From assembly GCA_030066085.1 (NCBI GenBank), contig JASJCI010000029.1:26199-90198 (forward strand): DNA of 64,000 nt. The letters run 5' to 3'. Positions 10,576 through 19,521 of the stretch are shown here, piece after piece. The DNA is from Gammaproteobacteria bacterium. Lineage in GTDB: Bacteria > Pseudomonadota > Gammaproteobacteria > GCA-001735895. The notes under the pieces are model-generated. The model searched no databases and was not told where the DNA came from. It saw only the letters and a program-made list of their open reading frames with translations. Position 1 is the stretch's first letter, and each line of letters begins with the position of its first letter. The translations under genes were made by a program, and so were the position numbers.

Positions 10576-11164
10576 GATAGACTGGTTCTACCTGCAGCGG
10601 CCGCTCATCATGCTCGGTATCTGCATCGTCATATCGATACTGCTCGTACTGGCCGGCTGGCAGTATGAAAAGGCGCAATCCGAGCAGTACCAGCAATCCC
10701 TGTCGACACTGCAGTCGACGCACACGCTGTACCGCAACATCGTCAACGATATCGACTTGCTCGATCAGTATCGCAGTCTCTACAACGACTACAAGTCCAG
10801 CGGGTTGGTCGGCGAGGAACGTCGCCTGTCGTGGATCGAAAGCCTCGAGTCGACCAACGAGGTGCTGCGCTTGCCGACGCTGTCCTACAATTTGCAGCCA
10901 CAGGAAAAGTTCGAGCGGCCCGGGTTCAAGGCCAAGCGCGGTGTCGAGGTGCTGAGCTCGCCAATGGAACTGAGTATGGGCTTGCTGCACGAGGAGGACC
11001 TGTTCGCGTTGCTCGAGGGCCTGCGCCTGTCGATCAGGAACCTGTTCACGGTCGACAGCTGCCGGATCGACCGTAATTCCAGCATCGAGCGTTCGCTGGA
11101 TACCAGGCGCCCCAATCTGAACACAACCTGTACCATTCGCTGGGTGACGATCGATGCCAAGTAA
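10568..11164 (+). CDS. MshJ/PilO-like protein
   Basis: Single N-terminal TM followed by coiled-coil; ATG at 10568 inside the end of the previous gene; syntenic position. Confidence 0.6.
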   Translation: MGKIDWFYLQRPLIMLGICIVISILLVLAGWQYEKAQSEQYQQSLSTLQSTHTLYRNIVNDIDLLDQYRSLYNDYKSSGLVGEERRLSWIESLESTNEVLRLPTLSYNLQPQEKFERPGFKAKRGVEVLSSPMELSMGLLHEEDLFALLEGLRLSIRNLFTVDSCRIDRNSSIERSLDTRRPNLNTTCTIRWVTIDAK

Positions 11165-11606
11165 ATGCCTGATCTGCCTGTTGCTGGCTGCGCTCGGCAC
11201 CACCGGTGTCGCCCGCGCGGCCGACCTGATGACGCTGTTCACGACACCGGAAGAGCGCCAGATCATCAACGCCAATCGCTACAAGTCCGACGAGCCGCGA
11301 CCCGCGCCGGTGGAAGAAGTGGTCGAAGAAACGACGCTCGCCCCCGATATCCAGCAGCTGGTGCTGGAACAAGTCAGGCGCGAGTACCGCGTGTCGGGCA
11401 TCACCATCTCGCGCGACGGCTTGCATACCGTCTGGATCAATTCCGCCATCTACCAGGACGGTGAGCAGCTCGACAGCAGCAGCCGTATCAAGGTGTTCGA
11501 CGGTGACGAGGTTCGCGTGCGTATCACCGCGCCCGACGGCAAGCACTACTTCGCTCGCAGCGGTGAAACCGTCGAGGTCAGCTACATGGCGCCGGTCGAG
11601 AACTGA
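11154..11606 (+). CDS. MshK/PilP-like small periplasmic protein
   Basis: Signal peptide; short predicted beta domain (ISRDGLHTVWINSAIYQDGEQL); syntenic position. Confidence 0.55.
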   Translation: MPSKCLICLLLAALGTTGVARAADLMTLFTTPEERQIINANRYKSDEPRPAPVEEVVEETTLAPDIQQLVLEQVRREYRVSGITISRDGLHTVWINSAIYQDGEQLDSSSRIKVFDGDEVRVRITAPDGKHYFARSGETVEVSYMAPVEN

Positions 11607-11608
11607 GT

Positions 11609-13543
11609 GTGAGGCGAATCCAGCGACAACGGGGATATGCGCTGCTGCTGATAGTGCTGATGTTCATGGGGCTGGGCGGTGTAGTGGCTGCCAACTTCAG
11701 TCAGAACGCGCGCCAGAGTGCGGAACAGGAACGCTACCTGCATAATCAGCGAGTGCTCCGGGAAGCAAAACAGGCCTTGTTGCGCTACGCATACAGTTAT
11801 CCGGAATTCAATGACGAGGGGCCCGGACGTCTCCCCTGTCCGGATACCGATAACGATGTCGATGGATTGCCCGGCGACGGAGGACCACTCACGATTCCGA
11901 TTTGCACGTCGGTCGGAAGATTTCCCTGGGGCGATCCGGGGCTCCGATTCTACGATGCTCGCGATGCAACCGGCGAGCGGCTGTGGTACGCCGTTTCCGA
12001 CAAATTCCACAATCTTGGCGGAGGCCCCGGCGGGGGTGTCAACTCGGACTCGTTCGGTTCTATCACGGTGGTAAACCAGGCCGGCGACGCAGTCTACGAC
12101 GGCGGTCTGGGCGAGGGCATTGCCGCGGTTATCATCGCGCCCGGAGCGATCACGAGACGCGATCAGGACAACGACGGCAACTACGAAACCGTACAGCTCA
12201 GGGGTACCCCGCTGCAACGCACAGATCCGCGTAATTACATGGATACCTTTGCCGTGCCGGCAGCCGGGGCCAACAACCAGATCGACAACAGCGTTTTTAC
12301 CAACGACGAAAGCAACAGCAACGATGACGGATTCATTTTGGGGCCGATATTCGATCCCGCGCAGAGCGACTTCGTCGTCAATGACCAGATGATCATCATC
12401 ACCGCCGATGAAGTGATCGAAATGGCTGAAAAGCGAACCCTGCAGGCCTACCGTGATGCCATTAACGAATATATTGCGAATACCGGTACCAATGCCTATC
12501 CCTGGCTCGATGACTATGCGACTACCGACCTGACGGTTTTCGACGCCGATATCAACACGCGTATCGGCAGGGTGCCCTCGCTTTTCGCCAATTATTTTGC
12601 GCCTACTCCCGATAACCCGTCACCGCCGGCCCGCTCGATAACATCGGACGTGGAAATGAACGGCGTGGAAGTGTTGAACCTGGAAGGCTTTGTCGTGCCG
12701 CACCCGACGGACCTGGGCGTGATCAGTGCCAATGCCCAGATCGAGTTCGATAACAACGGTGACCTGATAATTACGCCCGTGGCAAACGGGGTAACGACCG
12801 ATCGTTTTTATTGGGATGAAATAGCAGCTCCCGATGGATGGCAAGAGTGCCTGCCGGCCGATACCGGGACTGAGCAGGACTGTCATCAGGCCCTGGCCAG
12901 TCCGGGAGTGCCGGATTCGAGCGTCGTGCCGAATGAACTCGCAACGCGGGTTGTGCGCGTCAGGTACGTCAATAACATGGCCGCGGGTACACCGTTCACG
13001 CGCGCCCTGACCGATAGCGCAGGCCTGGATCCGGTATACCAGCCTCCGACGGCCGCGGCGCACGCCCGGGTAGCGCTGGAGTACTCCGAGATCCTGCTGG
13101 ATGCCATCGGGGTCGAGTACCGCTATGACGACTTTTTCCTGGCCAGTCTCGACGACATTCAGTCGGGCGGTCTCAACTATCGCTTGCAGGTGACCTATTA
13201 CCCGGTGTTGCCCGAATGGGTGTTGAGCAACGACTGGCACAACTCGATGCAGATGAGTTTCGCGCAAGGATTTGCACCCGGGGCCGGCGCCAACTGTGTT
13301 CCCGGCGGGCTTCCTCCAGCGGCCTGCATCACGGTCAATAACAGTGGCGGTGTCACCGATGACAAGGCCGCTGTGCTCGTGCTGGCGGGCGAGCACGGTA
13401 TGGGCGATGCCGACGACGGTCTCGCTGGCTTTTCGGACGACCTGGCTGAAATTTTCGATTTGGACCATAGACAGGCTACCGGCGCCGAAGACGATGTGTT
13501 TGCTGTCCGCGCCGGTGATGACGAAATCCTGGTAATTGATTGA
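11609..13543 (+). CDS. Large (644 aa) prepilin-like protein, PilX/GspK/MshP-type N-terminus
   Basis: N-terminus QRGYALLLIVLMFMGLGGVVA with prepilin-like cleavage G; LPCPDTDNDVDGLPGDGG motif; GTG start. Confidence 0.7.
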   Translation: MRRIQRQRGYALLLIVLMFMGLGGVVAANFSQNARQSAEQERYLHNQRVLREAKQALLRYAYSYPEFNDEGPGRLPCPDTDNDVDGLPGDGGPLTIPICTSVGRFPWGDPGLRFYDARDATGERLWYAVSDKFHNLGGGPGGGVNSDSFGSITVVNQAGDAVYDGGLGEGIAAVIIAPGAITRRDQDNDGNYETVQLRGTPLQRTDPRNYMDTFAVPAAGANNQIDNSVFTNDESNSNDDGFILGPIFDPAQSDFVVNDQMIIITADEVIEMAEKRTLQAYRDAINEYIANTGTNAYPWLDDYATTDLTVFDADINTRIGRVPSLFANYFAPTPDNPSPPARSITSDVEMNGVEVLNLEGFVVPHPTDLGVISANAQIEFDNNGDLIITPVANGVTTDRFYWDEIAAPDGWQECLPADTGTEQDCHQALASPGVPDSSVVPNELATRVVRVRYVNNMAAGTPFTRALTDSAGLDPVYQPPTAAAHARVALEYSEILLDAIGVEYRYDDFFLASLDDIQSGGLNYRLQVTYYPVLPEWVLSNDWHNSMQMSFAQGFAPGAGANCVPGGLPPAACITVNNSGGVTDDKAAVLVLAGEHGMGDADDGLAGFSDDLAEIFDLDHRQATGAEDDVFAVRAGDDEILVID

Positions 13544-14325
13544 TGTATCCGCCGAACTACAAACGTCGCCGTGGTTTTACCCTGGTCGAAGTAGCGATCG
13601 TACTGCTGATCGTGGCAATTATCCTGGGTTACAGTGTTGCGCTGTTTCCGGTGCAGCAGCGTCTCAAGCAGTATCGTTCTGCCGAGGCGGAAATGGATCG
13701 GATTGTCGAGCAGCTGGTTGCATTTGCCCAGGTCAACGGGCGGTTACCGTGCCCCGATACCGGCGCTGGCGCCCTGACGCCGGACGGACTCGAGGATATA
13801 GATGCGGGACCACCGGTTTCCTGTACCGCCTTTTTCGGCTTCGTTCCCGCCCGCACCCTGGGTATGAACGGGAATTTCGATGCTGCCGGTGTCATGCTGG
13901 ATCCCTGGGGCGCGGGTTATGGTTACGCTGTCTCGGATATCGACTCCGGCCTGAATACCAATAAAATCCTGGTTACCGCGAACGAAATTCGTACACAGGG
14001 TATTGCGGCGGTACAGCCGGACCTGTTCATTTGCACCGACAATACCAACGCGGTCGCCAACGAAACCGATTGTGTAGCGCCTTCCGGAGCCGAGGTCATG
14101 GGATCCAATGGCGAGGTTGCGGCCGTGATCATATCCCTCGGGCTGGACAATACATTACCGGCAACTTCGAACGTTCAGGCCGAAAACGTCGACAATTTCG
14201 ACGATGGAACACTCGACAAGGTCTACATCTTTTCGTCGCAACGAGACGACTACGACGATATCGTCAAGTGGGTTCCCACCAACCTGTTGATATCAAGAAT
14301 GATCGAGGCCGAGCAGCTTCCCTGA
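13543..14325 (+). CDS. Type IV pilin-like prepilin
   Basis: RRRGFTLVEVAIVLLIVAIILGYSVALFP class III signal; overlaps previous stop by ATGA. Confidence 0.88.
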   Translation: MYPPNYKRRRGFTLVEVAIVLLIVAIILGYSVALFPVQQRLKQYRSAEAEMDRIVEQLVAFAQVNGRLPCPDTGAGALTPDGLEDIDAGPPVSCTAFFGFVPARTLGMNGNFDAAGVMLDPWGAGYGYAVSDIDSGLNTNKILVTANEIRTQGIAAVQPDLFICTDNTNAVANETDCVAPSGAEVMGSNGEVAAVIISLGLDNTLPATSNVQAENVDNFDDGTLDKVYIFSSQRDDYDDIVKWVPTNLLISRMIEAEQLP

Positions 14326-14421
14326 TTGCTCTGCTTGCGTCCCGCGGGGGCGGGATGCCGCGGTTCGAATCCCGTTGGTTACAGGTTCCCGCTTGCGTGG
14401 GAATGGCGCTGGTGGGGCGGG

Positions 14422-16119
14422 TTATTCGGACTGGTGCTGGAATAGATTGAAGCAAACCCGGCCGCGTTCGTTCTGGCTCAGCTCGAGTTCGTAGTTGAAC
14501 GCATTGGCCATGATCGCCGACTGGTACAGGCCGATGCCCATGCCGCTGCCTGATGACACGGGTTGCGCGAACAGGCTTTCCTCGATTTCCGCCGGGATCG
14601 CGTCGCCGTCGTCGCAGATCGACAGCACGATGATGTCGCGGCTCGACATCAGGCGCACGTCGATTTGTGTTGCCGACTCCTTCTTGAGTGCGTTGTTGAT
14701 CAGGTTTTCCGCGACGCTGTCGAACAGGTCGACCGGTACCGGGATGTTGTTGTCGATGTCGCTGTGAAAGGTCATGCGGGTATTGGCGTTGTGTTGTTTG
14801 CCGATGCGCTCGACCCACTGCTCGCAGTCGACCAGCTGTACCTGGGTGTTGAGCCGCGGCGCGCGCAGCTTGTTCAGCGTGCTCGACAGGCGTTCGCCGA
14901 TCTGCTTGAGGTTGCCCTGTAGCAAAATCTGCGACTGCGTGTCCTCGCCTTCCATGTCGAGAATATCGATCGAGGTCTTGATCGACTGCAGGATGTTCTT
15001 GATGTCGTGCGTCAGGCGCGCGCCGGTGTGGTGGATGGTCGCGAAGTGCTCCTGCGCGCGCACCTTTTCCTGGTTCAGCTTGGCCAGGTAAAACTGGTAC
15101 GCCATGCGGATCAGCAGGATCGTGTGCTGCTCCAGCGCGGCGCCCGGATCGGCCTTGAAGTAGATGACGACGCTGACCTTGTCGTCGAGATCGTGGGTGA
15201 GATGCGGCCCGGTCTTGTCGCCCGCCCTGATCCTGAAATTCTCGAACTGCCACTCGATCGCGTTGAGCCAGTCGTTTTCGACGAGGTGCTCGCAGGCGGC
15301 CTCGAGGTACTCGGTGGGCGTCAGGTAACGCTCTTCGATCAGCGTGGTCAGCGTGTTGATCCAGGTTTCGAACGGGCCGCCGATGGTCATCGCGTAGCGG
15401 TTCCACAACACGCCGATACCCGAATAGCCGATGCCCGGGTTCCAGAACCAGCTGATGCCGATGGTCAGGGTGGCGACGATAAACACGGTCAGCAGCAGGC
15501 CGTCGACGTAGTCGACCCCGTAGAGCAGGTTGATGACGATGCCGCCGAGCAGCACGATGAACAGCAGCGTGGCGGCCAGCAGGCCGTGCATCAGGTCGAC
15601 CTGGCTGCGGCCCTGTCGCTGGTGATCGGGGTTCGGCGCGAAGAAAAACAGCAGCACCGGGATCAGGATGACCGTTTGCATGTATTCCGCGAACAGCGCC
15701 GGCAGCTGGATCTGGCGGAAGGTGTCCGGGATCAGTCCGACCGCCATTTCCAGCGTGAGTATTAGCAGCGCGAGCAGGTCGAAGGAACGAAACGCGGTCT
15801 GGCTCAGCAGGCGGCTGCCGATCAGGCCCGCCAGGATCAGGCCGAAAAACAGCAGCGATTCGTTCGGAAACGAATAAGTCAGGAAGATGAAAACGATCCC
15901 GACTACAATTATCGGAAGCCGGGTGATGCGCGCTTCCTTGTGCCACAGGGGTTGCCACAACAGGAACAGGCCGTAGAGAATGAACGACAGCGCTAACTGC
16001 AGCAGGCTTTCGTCAACCGCCCAGATGAGAAAATGGTAGATCAGCAGGATCGCGGCCAGGATTTGCTGGCCGAATTGCAGCACCGGATTGATTCGAATCA
16101 AGGTCAGTGAATTACGCAT
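14422..16119 (-). CDS. Multi-TM sensor histidine kinase (PilS/PrsK-like)
   Basis: Multiple N-terminal TM segments; H-box LTHDIKNILQSIK; HATPase motifs (NLINNALK, DDGDAIP, GSGMGIGL). Confidence 0.85.
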   Translation of the reverse strand: MRNSLTLIRINPVLQFGQQILAAILLIYHFLIWAVDESLLQLALSFILYGLFLLWQPLWHKEARITRLPIIVVGIVFIFLTYSFPNESLLFFGLILAGLIGSRLLSQTAFRSFDLLALLILTLEMAVGLIPDTFRQIQLPALFAEYMQTVILIPVLLFFFAPNPDHQRQGRSQVDLMHGLLAATLLFIVLLGGIVINLLYGVDYVDGLLLTVFIVATLTIGISWFWNPGIGYSGIGVLWNRYAMTIGGPFETWINTLTTLIEERYLTPTEYLEAACEHLVENDWLNAIEWQFENFRIRAGDKTGPHLTHDLDDKVSVVIYFKADPGAALEQHTILLIRMAYQFYLAKLNQEKVRAQEHFATIHHTGARLTHDIKNILQSIKTSIDILDMEGEDTQSQILLQGNLKQIGERLSSTLNKLRAPRLNTQVQLVDCEQWVERIGKQHNANTRMTFHSDIDNNIPVPVDLFDSVAENLINNALKKESATQIDVRLMSSRDIIVLSICDDGDAIPAEIEESLFAQPVSSGSGMGIGLYQSAIMANAFNYELELSQNERGRVCFNLFQHQSE

Positions 16120-16897
16120 GCTCGCCCAGACTATAGCACTGTTTCGTTACCTCTGGCGGGGAATAATCGGCCGTCGATTCTTCGTCCTGGTCGGCGTGCT
16201 GCTGCTGGTGGCGGTGCTGTCCGGCACCTTTCTCGGCGAGCTTGCGATCATTCGCGGCGACGCCATCGTGGCCGGTTTCGTGGCCGATTTTTTGCGCTAT
16301 GGGCTGGTGCTGCTGGTGCTGCTGATGGTGGCCGCGAGCGTGGCCGACGACTACGAGTTCCGCCAGTTCGAACGCTTGTTGAGCATGCCGCTGTCGCGCT
16401 GGCAGTACATCGCCGCACAGGCGCTGGTAATCGCCGCGTTGACCTTCGTGCTGGTGATGCCGGTATTGCTGCTGATGGCCTGGTACAGCGAGCCCGCTAC
16501 CGCTTTCTACTGGGCGGCAGCCCTGTGGCTCGAGCTGTTCCTGGTTGGTCTGCTCGGCCTGCTGGCGATCATGAGCCTGGAAAAGGTCCCGGCCGCGGTG
16601 TTTTTTGCGCTCGCGGTCTACCTGCTGGCCAAGTTGTCCGGGCTGATCGGCCTGATCGTCGAGGAGTCGGTGCGGATGGCCGAGGGCAGTGCCGCCAGCC
16701 GCGTGGTCCAGCTCATCTTCGAAGCTATTTTGTACGTAATGCCGGACAGTTCGCACTTCGCGCGCAACGACGTCTTTTTCACCGCGCTCGACCCGCTGGC
16801 CGCGCTCGGGCAACAGGCGCTCGGCGTGCTGATCTACGGCGGCTTCCTGGTGACGGTCTGCCTGGTCGATTTTTACCGCAAGGAATTCAATCTTTAG
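16118..16897 (+). CDS. ABC-2 type transporter permease
   Basis: Six or so hydrophobic segments; FRQFERLLSMPLSRWQYIAAQ typical of ABC-2 permeases. Confidence 0.75.
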   Translation: MLAQTIALFRYLWRGIIGRRFFVLVGVLLLVAVLSGTFLGELAIIRGDAIVAGFVADFLRYGLVLLVLLMVAASVADDYEFRQFERLLSMPLSRWQYIAAQALVIAALTFVLVMPVLLLMAWYSEPATAFYWAAALWLELFLVGLLGLLAIMSLEKVPAAVFFALAVYLLAKLSGLIGLIVEESVRMAEGSAASRVVQLIFEAILYVMPDSSHFARNDVFFTALDPLAALGQQALGVLIYGGFLVTVCLVDFYRKEFNL

Positions 16898-16906
16898 CTC
16901 AGTAAC

Positions 16907-17644
16907 ATGCGCCGCGCGGAACGTCCACTGACCGGTTTACCGAAAATCCTGCTCGCGGGGTTGGGAATTTTTTTCCTGTTGCAGGTGCTGTTCCATCAGC
17001 TGACGCTGCAACAGCTCGCCGCGACCTATCGCCCGCTCGGCCAGCCGCTGTCGAGCGCAACCTACCGCCAGCTGTCGATGGGTTCCGAACAGCTGACGGG
17101 TTACCTGCTGGCAATCAGCCTGCAGCTGCACGACAACCAGGCCGGGCAACACTTCAGCTATCGCCTGATCGACTACGACCGGCTGATCGCGTGGCTCGAC
17201 CGCGCTACCGAGCTGAGTCCCGGCACCGAGTACCCGCTGCTGCTGGCCGCGCGCATCTACACCCAGACCGGCGACCGCGACCGCCTGCACAAGCTGCTTG
17301 CCTTCATCGAGCGCCGCTTCGACGAGGATCCCCAGCGCCACTGGCGGCGCATGACCGAGGCCTGCCTGATCGCGAAACACAAGCTCCAAGATCTCGAGCT
17401 GGCGCTGCAACTGGCGGAAAAGATCGCGAACCAGCCGGCCAGCGTGGTCATGCCGCACTGGGCACGCGATTTCCGCTTTTTGCTGCTCGCGGAACTGAAC
17501 GAGTTCGAGTCGGCAATTGCCGTTATCCAGGCGCTGCTCGAAACCGATGCGGTCGACGACCCCGACGAGCGCCGCTTCCTGCTGGAAAAGCTGTCAGATT
17601 TCCAACAAAAGCTGTTCGAATCTCAACAAAACCCGCCGGGTTGA
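16907..17644 (+). CDS. Membrane-anchored TPR-like protein, uncharacterised
   Basis: N-terminal TM plus helical repeats (AIYTQTGDRDRLHKLLAFIERRF). Confidence 0.65.
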   Translation: MRRAERPLTGLPKILLAGLGIFFLLQVLFHQLTLQQLAATYRPLGQPLSSATYRQLSMGSEQLTGYLLAISLQLHDNQAGQHFSYRLIDYDRLIAWLDRATELSPGTEYPLLLAARIYTQTGDRDRLHKLLAFIERRFDEDPQRHWRRMTEACLIAKHKLQDLELALQLAEKIANQPASVVMPHWARDFRFLLLAELNEFESAIAVIQALLETDAVDDPDERRFLLEKLSDFQQKLFESQQNPPG

Positions 17645-17653
17645 GATTTTTTT
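17622..17653 (+). terminator. Putative intrinsic terminator upstream of the pilin gene
   Basis: CTCAAC...GTTGAG stem followed by ATTTTTTT. Confidence 0.55.
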
Positions 17654-17691
17654 CGGTCGTGTATCACAGATTTAAAAGGTTTTTTTGGCCT

Positions 17692-17707
17692 TGGCACGCT
17701 AACTGCT
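17692..17707 (+). promoter_or_regulatory. Sigma-54 (-24/-12) promoter for pilin gene 17757
   Basis: TGGCACGCTAACTGCT: GG-N10-GC spacing, one mismatch to TGGCACGN4TTGCW. Confidence 0.78.
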
Positions 17708-17756
17708 ATATAAAATCTACAGCTACACACAACTACCGACACGACTGGAGAATTAC

Positions 17757-18407
17757 ATGCAGTTGAACAAGCAAAAAGGTTTCACGCTGGTTGAAATCGC
17801 AATCGTACTGGTCATCGTGGGCCTGCTGATCGGCGGCGTACTGAAGGGCCAGGAAATGATCACCAACGCCAAGCTCAAGCGCGTCGAGAGCGACAACGCC
17901 GGTATTGCCGCTGCGATGTTCTCTTACCAGGACCGTTACCTGCAGCTGCCGGGCGACGACGACAGTGCCAGCACTCGTTTCACGATCTTCGCCGGACCCC
18001 CGGTCGTGGCGGGCATCGACGGTGACAGCGACGGCAGTATCGCCGGCGGCTGGATCGGCGATTCCGCGGCAGCTGCTCCGGACCAGGAGACCGGCAACTT
18101 CTGGCGACACCTGCGTGCCGCGGGCCTGATCCCGGGCGGCGGTCTCGACGACACCCAGCCGACCAACGCCTACGGCGGTAATATCGGCCTGCGCGACGGC
18201 TCGATGGACCTCGCTGGACACGTTACGGTGTTCGGTTCGATCGAAGGCCCGATCGCCAAGATCATCGAGGCTCGTCTCGACGACGGCGATCCGACCACCG
18301 GTCGCGTTCAGTCGACCTCTACCGTGGCCGAAATCGACGCCTTTGCCACGTCGACCGACGCGGCCTATGTCGACGACGATCGCTACTTCATGGCGTTCCG
18401 TCTGTAA
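17757..18407 (+). CDS. Major-pilin-like type IV prepilin
   Basis: QKGFTLVEIAIVLVIVGLLIGGVLKG class III signal; strong terminator downstream and sigma-54 promoter upstream. Confidence 0.88.
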   Translation: MQLNKQKGFTLVEIAIVLVIVGLLIGGVLKGQEMITNAKLKRVESDNAGIAAAMFSYQDRYLQLPGDDDSASTRFTIFAGPPVVAGIDGDSDGSIAGGWIGDSAAAAPDQETGNFWRHLRAAGLIPGGGLDDTQPTNAYGGNIGLRDGSMDLAGHVTVFGSIEGPIAKIIEARLDDGDPTTGRVQSTSTVAEIDAFATSTDAAYVDDDRYFMAFRL

Positions 18408-18429
18408 TTGGTGAATCCGTGTGGCGATG

Positions 18430-18458
18430 ATGGCCTGCCCTCGCGGCAGGCCATTTTT
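18430..18458 (+). terminator. Intrinsic terminator after pilin gene
   Basis: 10-bp perfect stem ATGGCCTGCC-CTCGC-GGCAGGCCAT followed by T-run. Confidence 0.9.
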
Positions 18459-18588
18459 ATTTCGGGGTGGTCAGCCGTTACCACGGCATATGCATCACGC
18501 TCGGCGCCGCCAGTCGAAAGCCCGCGGAGTGCCCTAATCCACGCCCTGATCTACCCGTGAGACACGGTCTCACGAAACACGCCGACCG

Positions 18589-19317
18589 ATGACAGCTGCC
18601 CTTTCGATCGAAAAGATAAACTACTCGGTTGCAGGACTCGACATTCTCAAGGCCCTCGACCTGCGGGTAGGTGATTCCGAATACTACGCTATTGCCGGGG
18701 TCAACGGTGCCGGCAAATCGACCCTGATCAAGCTTATCCTCGATCTCATACGGCCGGCAGCCGGTGGGCAGATTCGTATTTTCGATCGCGACAACCGTGA
18801 CAGGGGGTGCCGCAAGCGGCTCGCGTACCTGCCGGAAAAGTTCGACGTCAAGCGCAATATCAGCGGCCGGCAGTATCTCGAGTTCATCGCCAGCGTTTAT
18901 CATCAGCGGGTTGACTGGAACAAGGTCGAGGAGCTGTCGGAACGGCTCGATTTCCCCCCCGACCGCCTGCATTCGCGCGTCGGCAGCTACTCCAAGGGCA
19001 TGGTGCAAAAGCTGGGGCTGGTCAGCTGTTTCATGCTCGAGCGGCCACTGATCATTCTCGACGAGCCGCTGAGCGGCCTCGATCCGCGCGCACGCTACTG
19101 TTTCAAGCAATTGATGCGCGACGAAAAGAGCCAGGCGCGTACCGTGCTCTACAGCACCCACCTGCTGGCCGACGCGGAAGACCTGTGCGACCGCTTCGGT
19201 ATCCTGCATGCCGGCGAGATGAAGTACCAGGGCACGCCGGCCGACTGTATCCGTGAATTCGAAGCCGAGTCGCTCGAGCACGCCTACATGAAGGCCATTA
19301 CCCCCGCCGATAGCTAG
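18589..19317 (+). CDS. ABC transporter ATP-binding protein
   Basis: Walker A GVNGAGKST, signature SYSKGMVQK, Walker B LIILDEPLSGLDPR. Confidence 0.93.
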   Translation: MTAALSIEKINYSVAGLDILKALDLRVGDSEYYAIAGVNGAGKSTLIKLILDLIRPAAGGQIRIFDRDNRDRGCRKRLAYLPEKFDVKRNISGRQYLEFIASVYHQRVDWNKVEELSERLDFPPDRLHSRVGSYSKGMVQKLGLVSCFMLERPLIILDEPLSGLDPRARYCFKQLMRDEKSQARTVLYSTHLLADAEDLCDRFGILHAGEMKYQGTPADCIREFEAESLEHAYMKAITPADS

Positions 19318-19441
19318 GCGAAGACTATCTCAAGGACGCAGAAACACCAGCAATGCGCAGACCCGCGTGTCAGTCAGGCGCGGGTGAAAACTTGTCGGGG
19401 CAAGTTGATAAACATCACCGGAACCGATCATGGAACATGTC

Positions 19442-19464
19442 ATCCCGCGACTTGATCGCGGGAT
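19442..19464. repeat. Short palindromic intergenic repeat
   Basis: ATCCCGCGA-CTTGA-TCGCGGGAT, 9-bp perfect stem. Confidence 0.6.
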
Positions 19465-19521
19465 CCAGCATTTATCAGCTATAGTTGTCGACTTCGCGAC
19501 CTGAAGCTTTATGCTGTGTCG

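Noticed and set aside
14365-14385. tRNA T-loop-like GGTTCGAATCC
   Set aside because: Flanking bases do not form a 5-bp T-stem and no acceptor, D or anticodon arms are visible; likely coincidental or a fragment.
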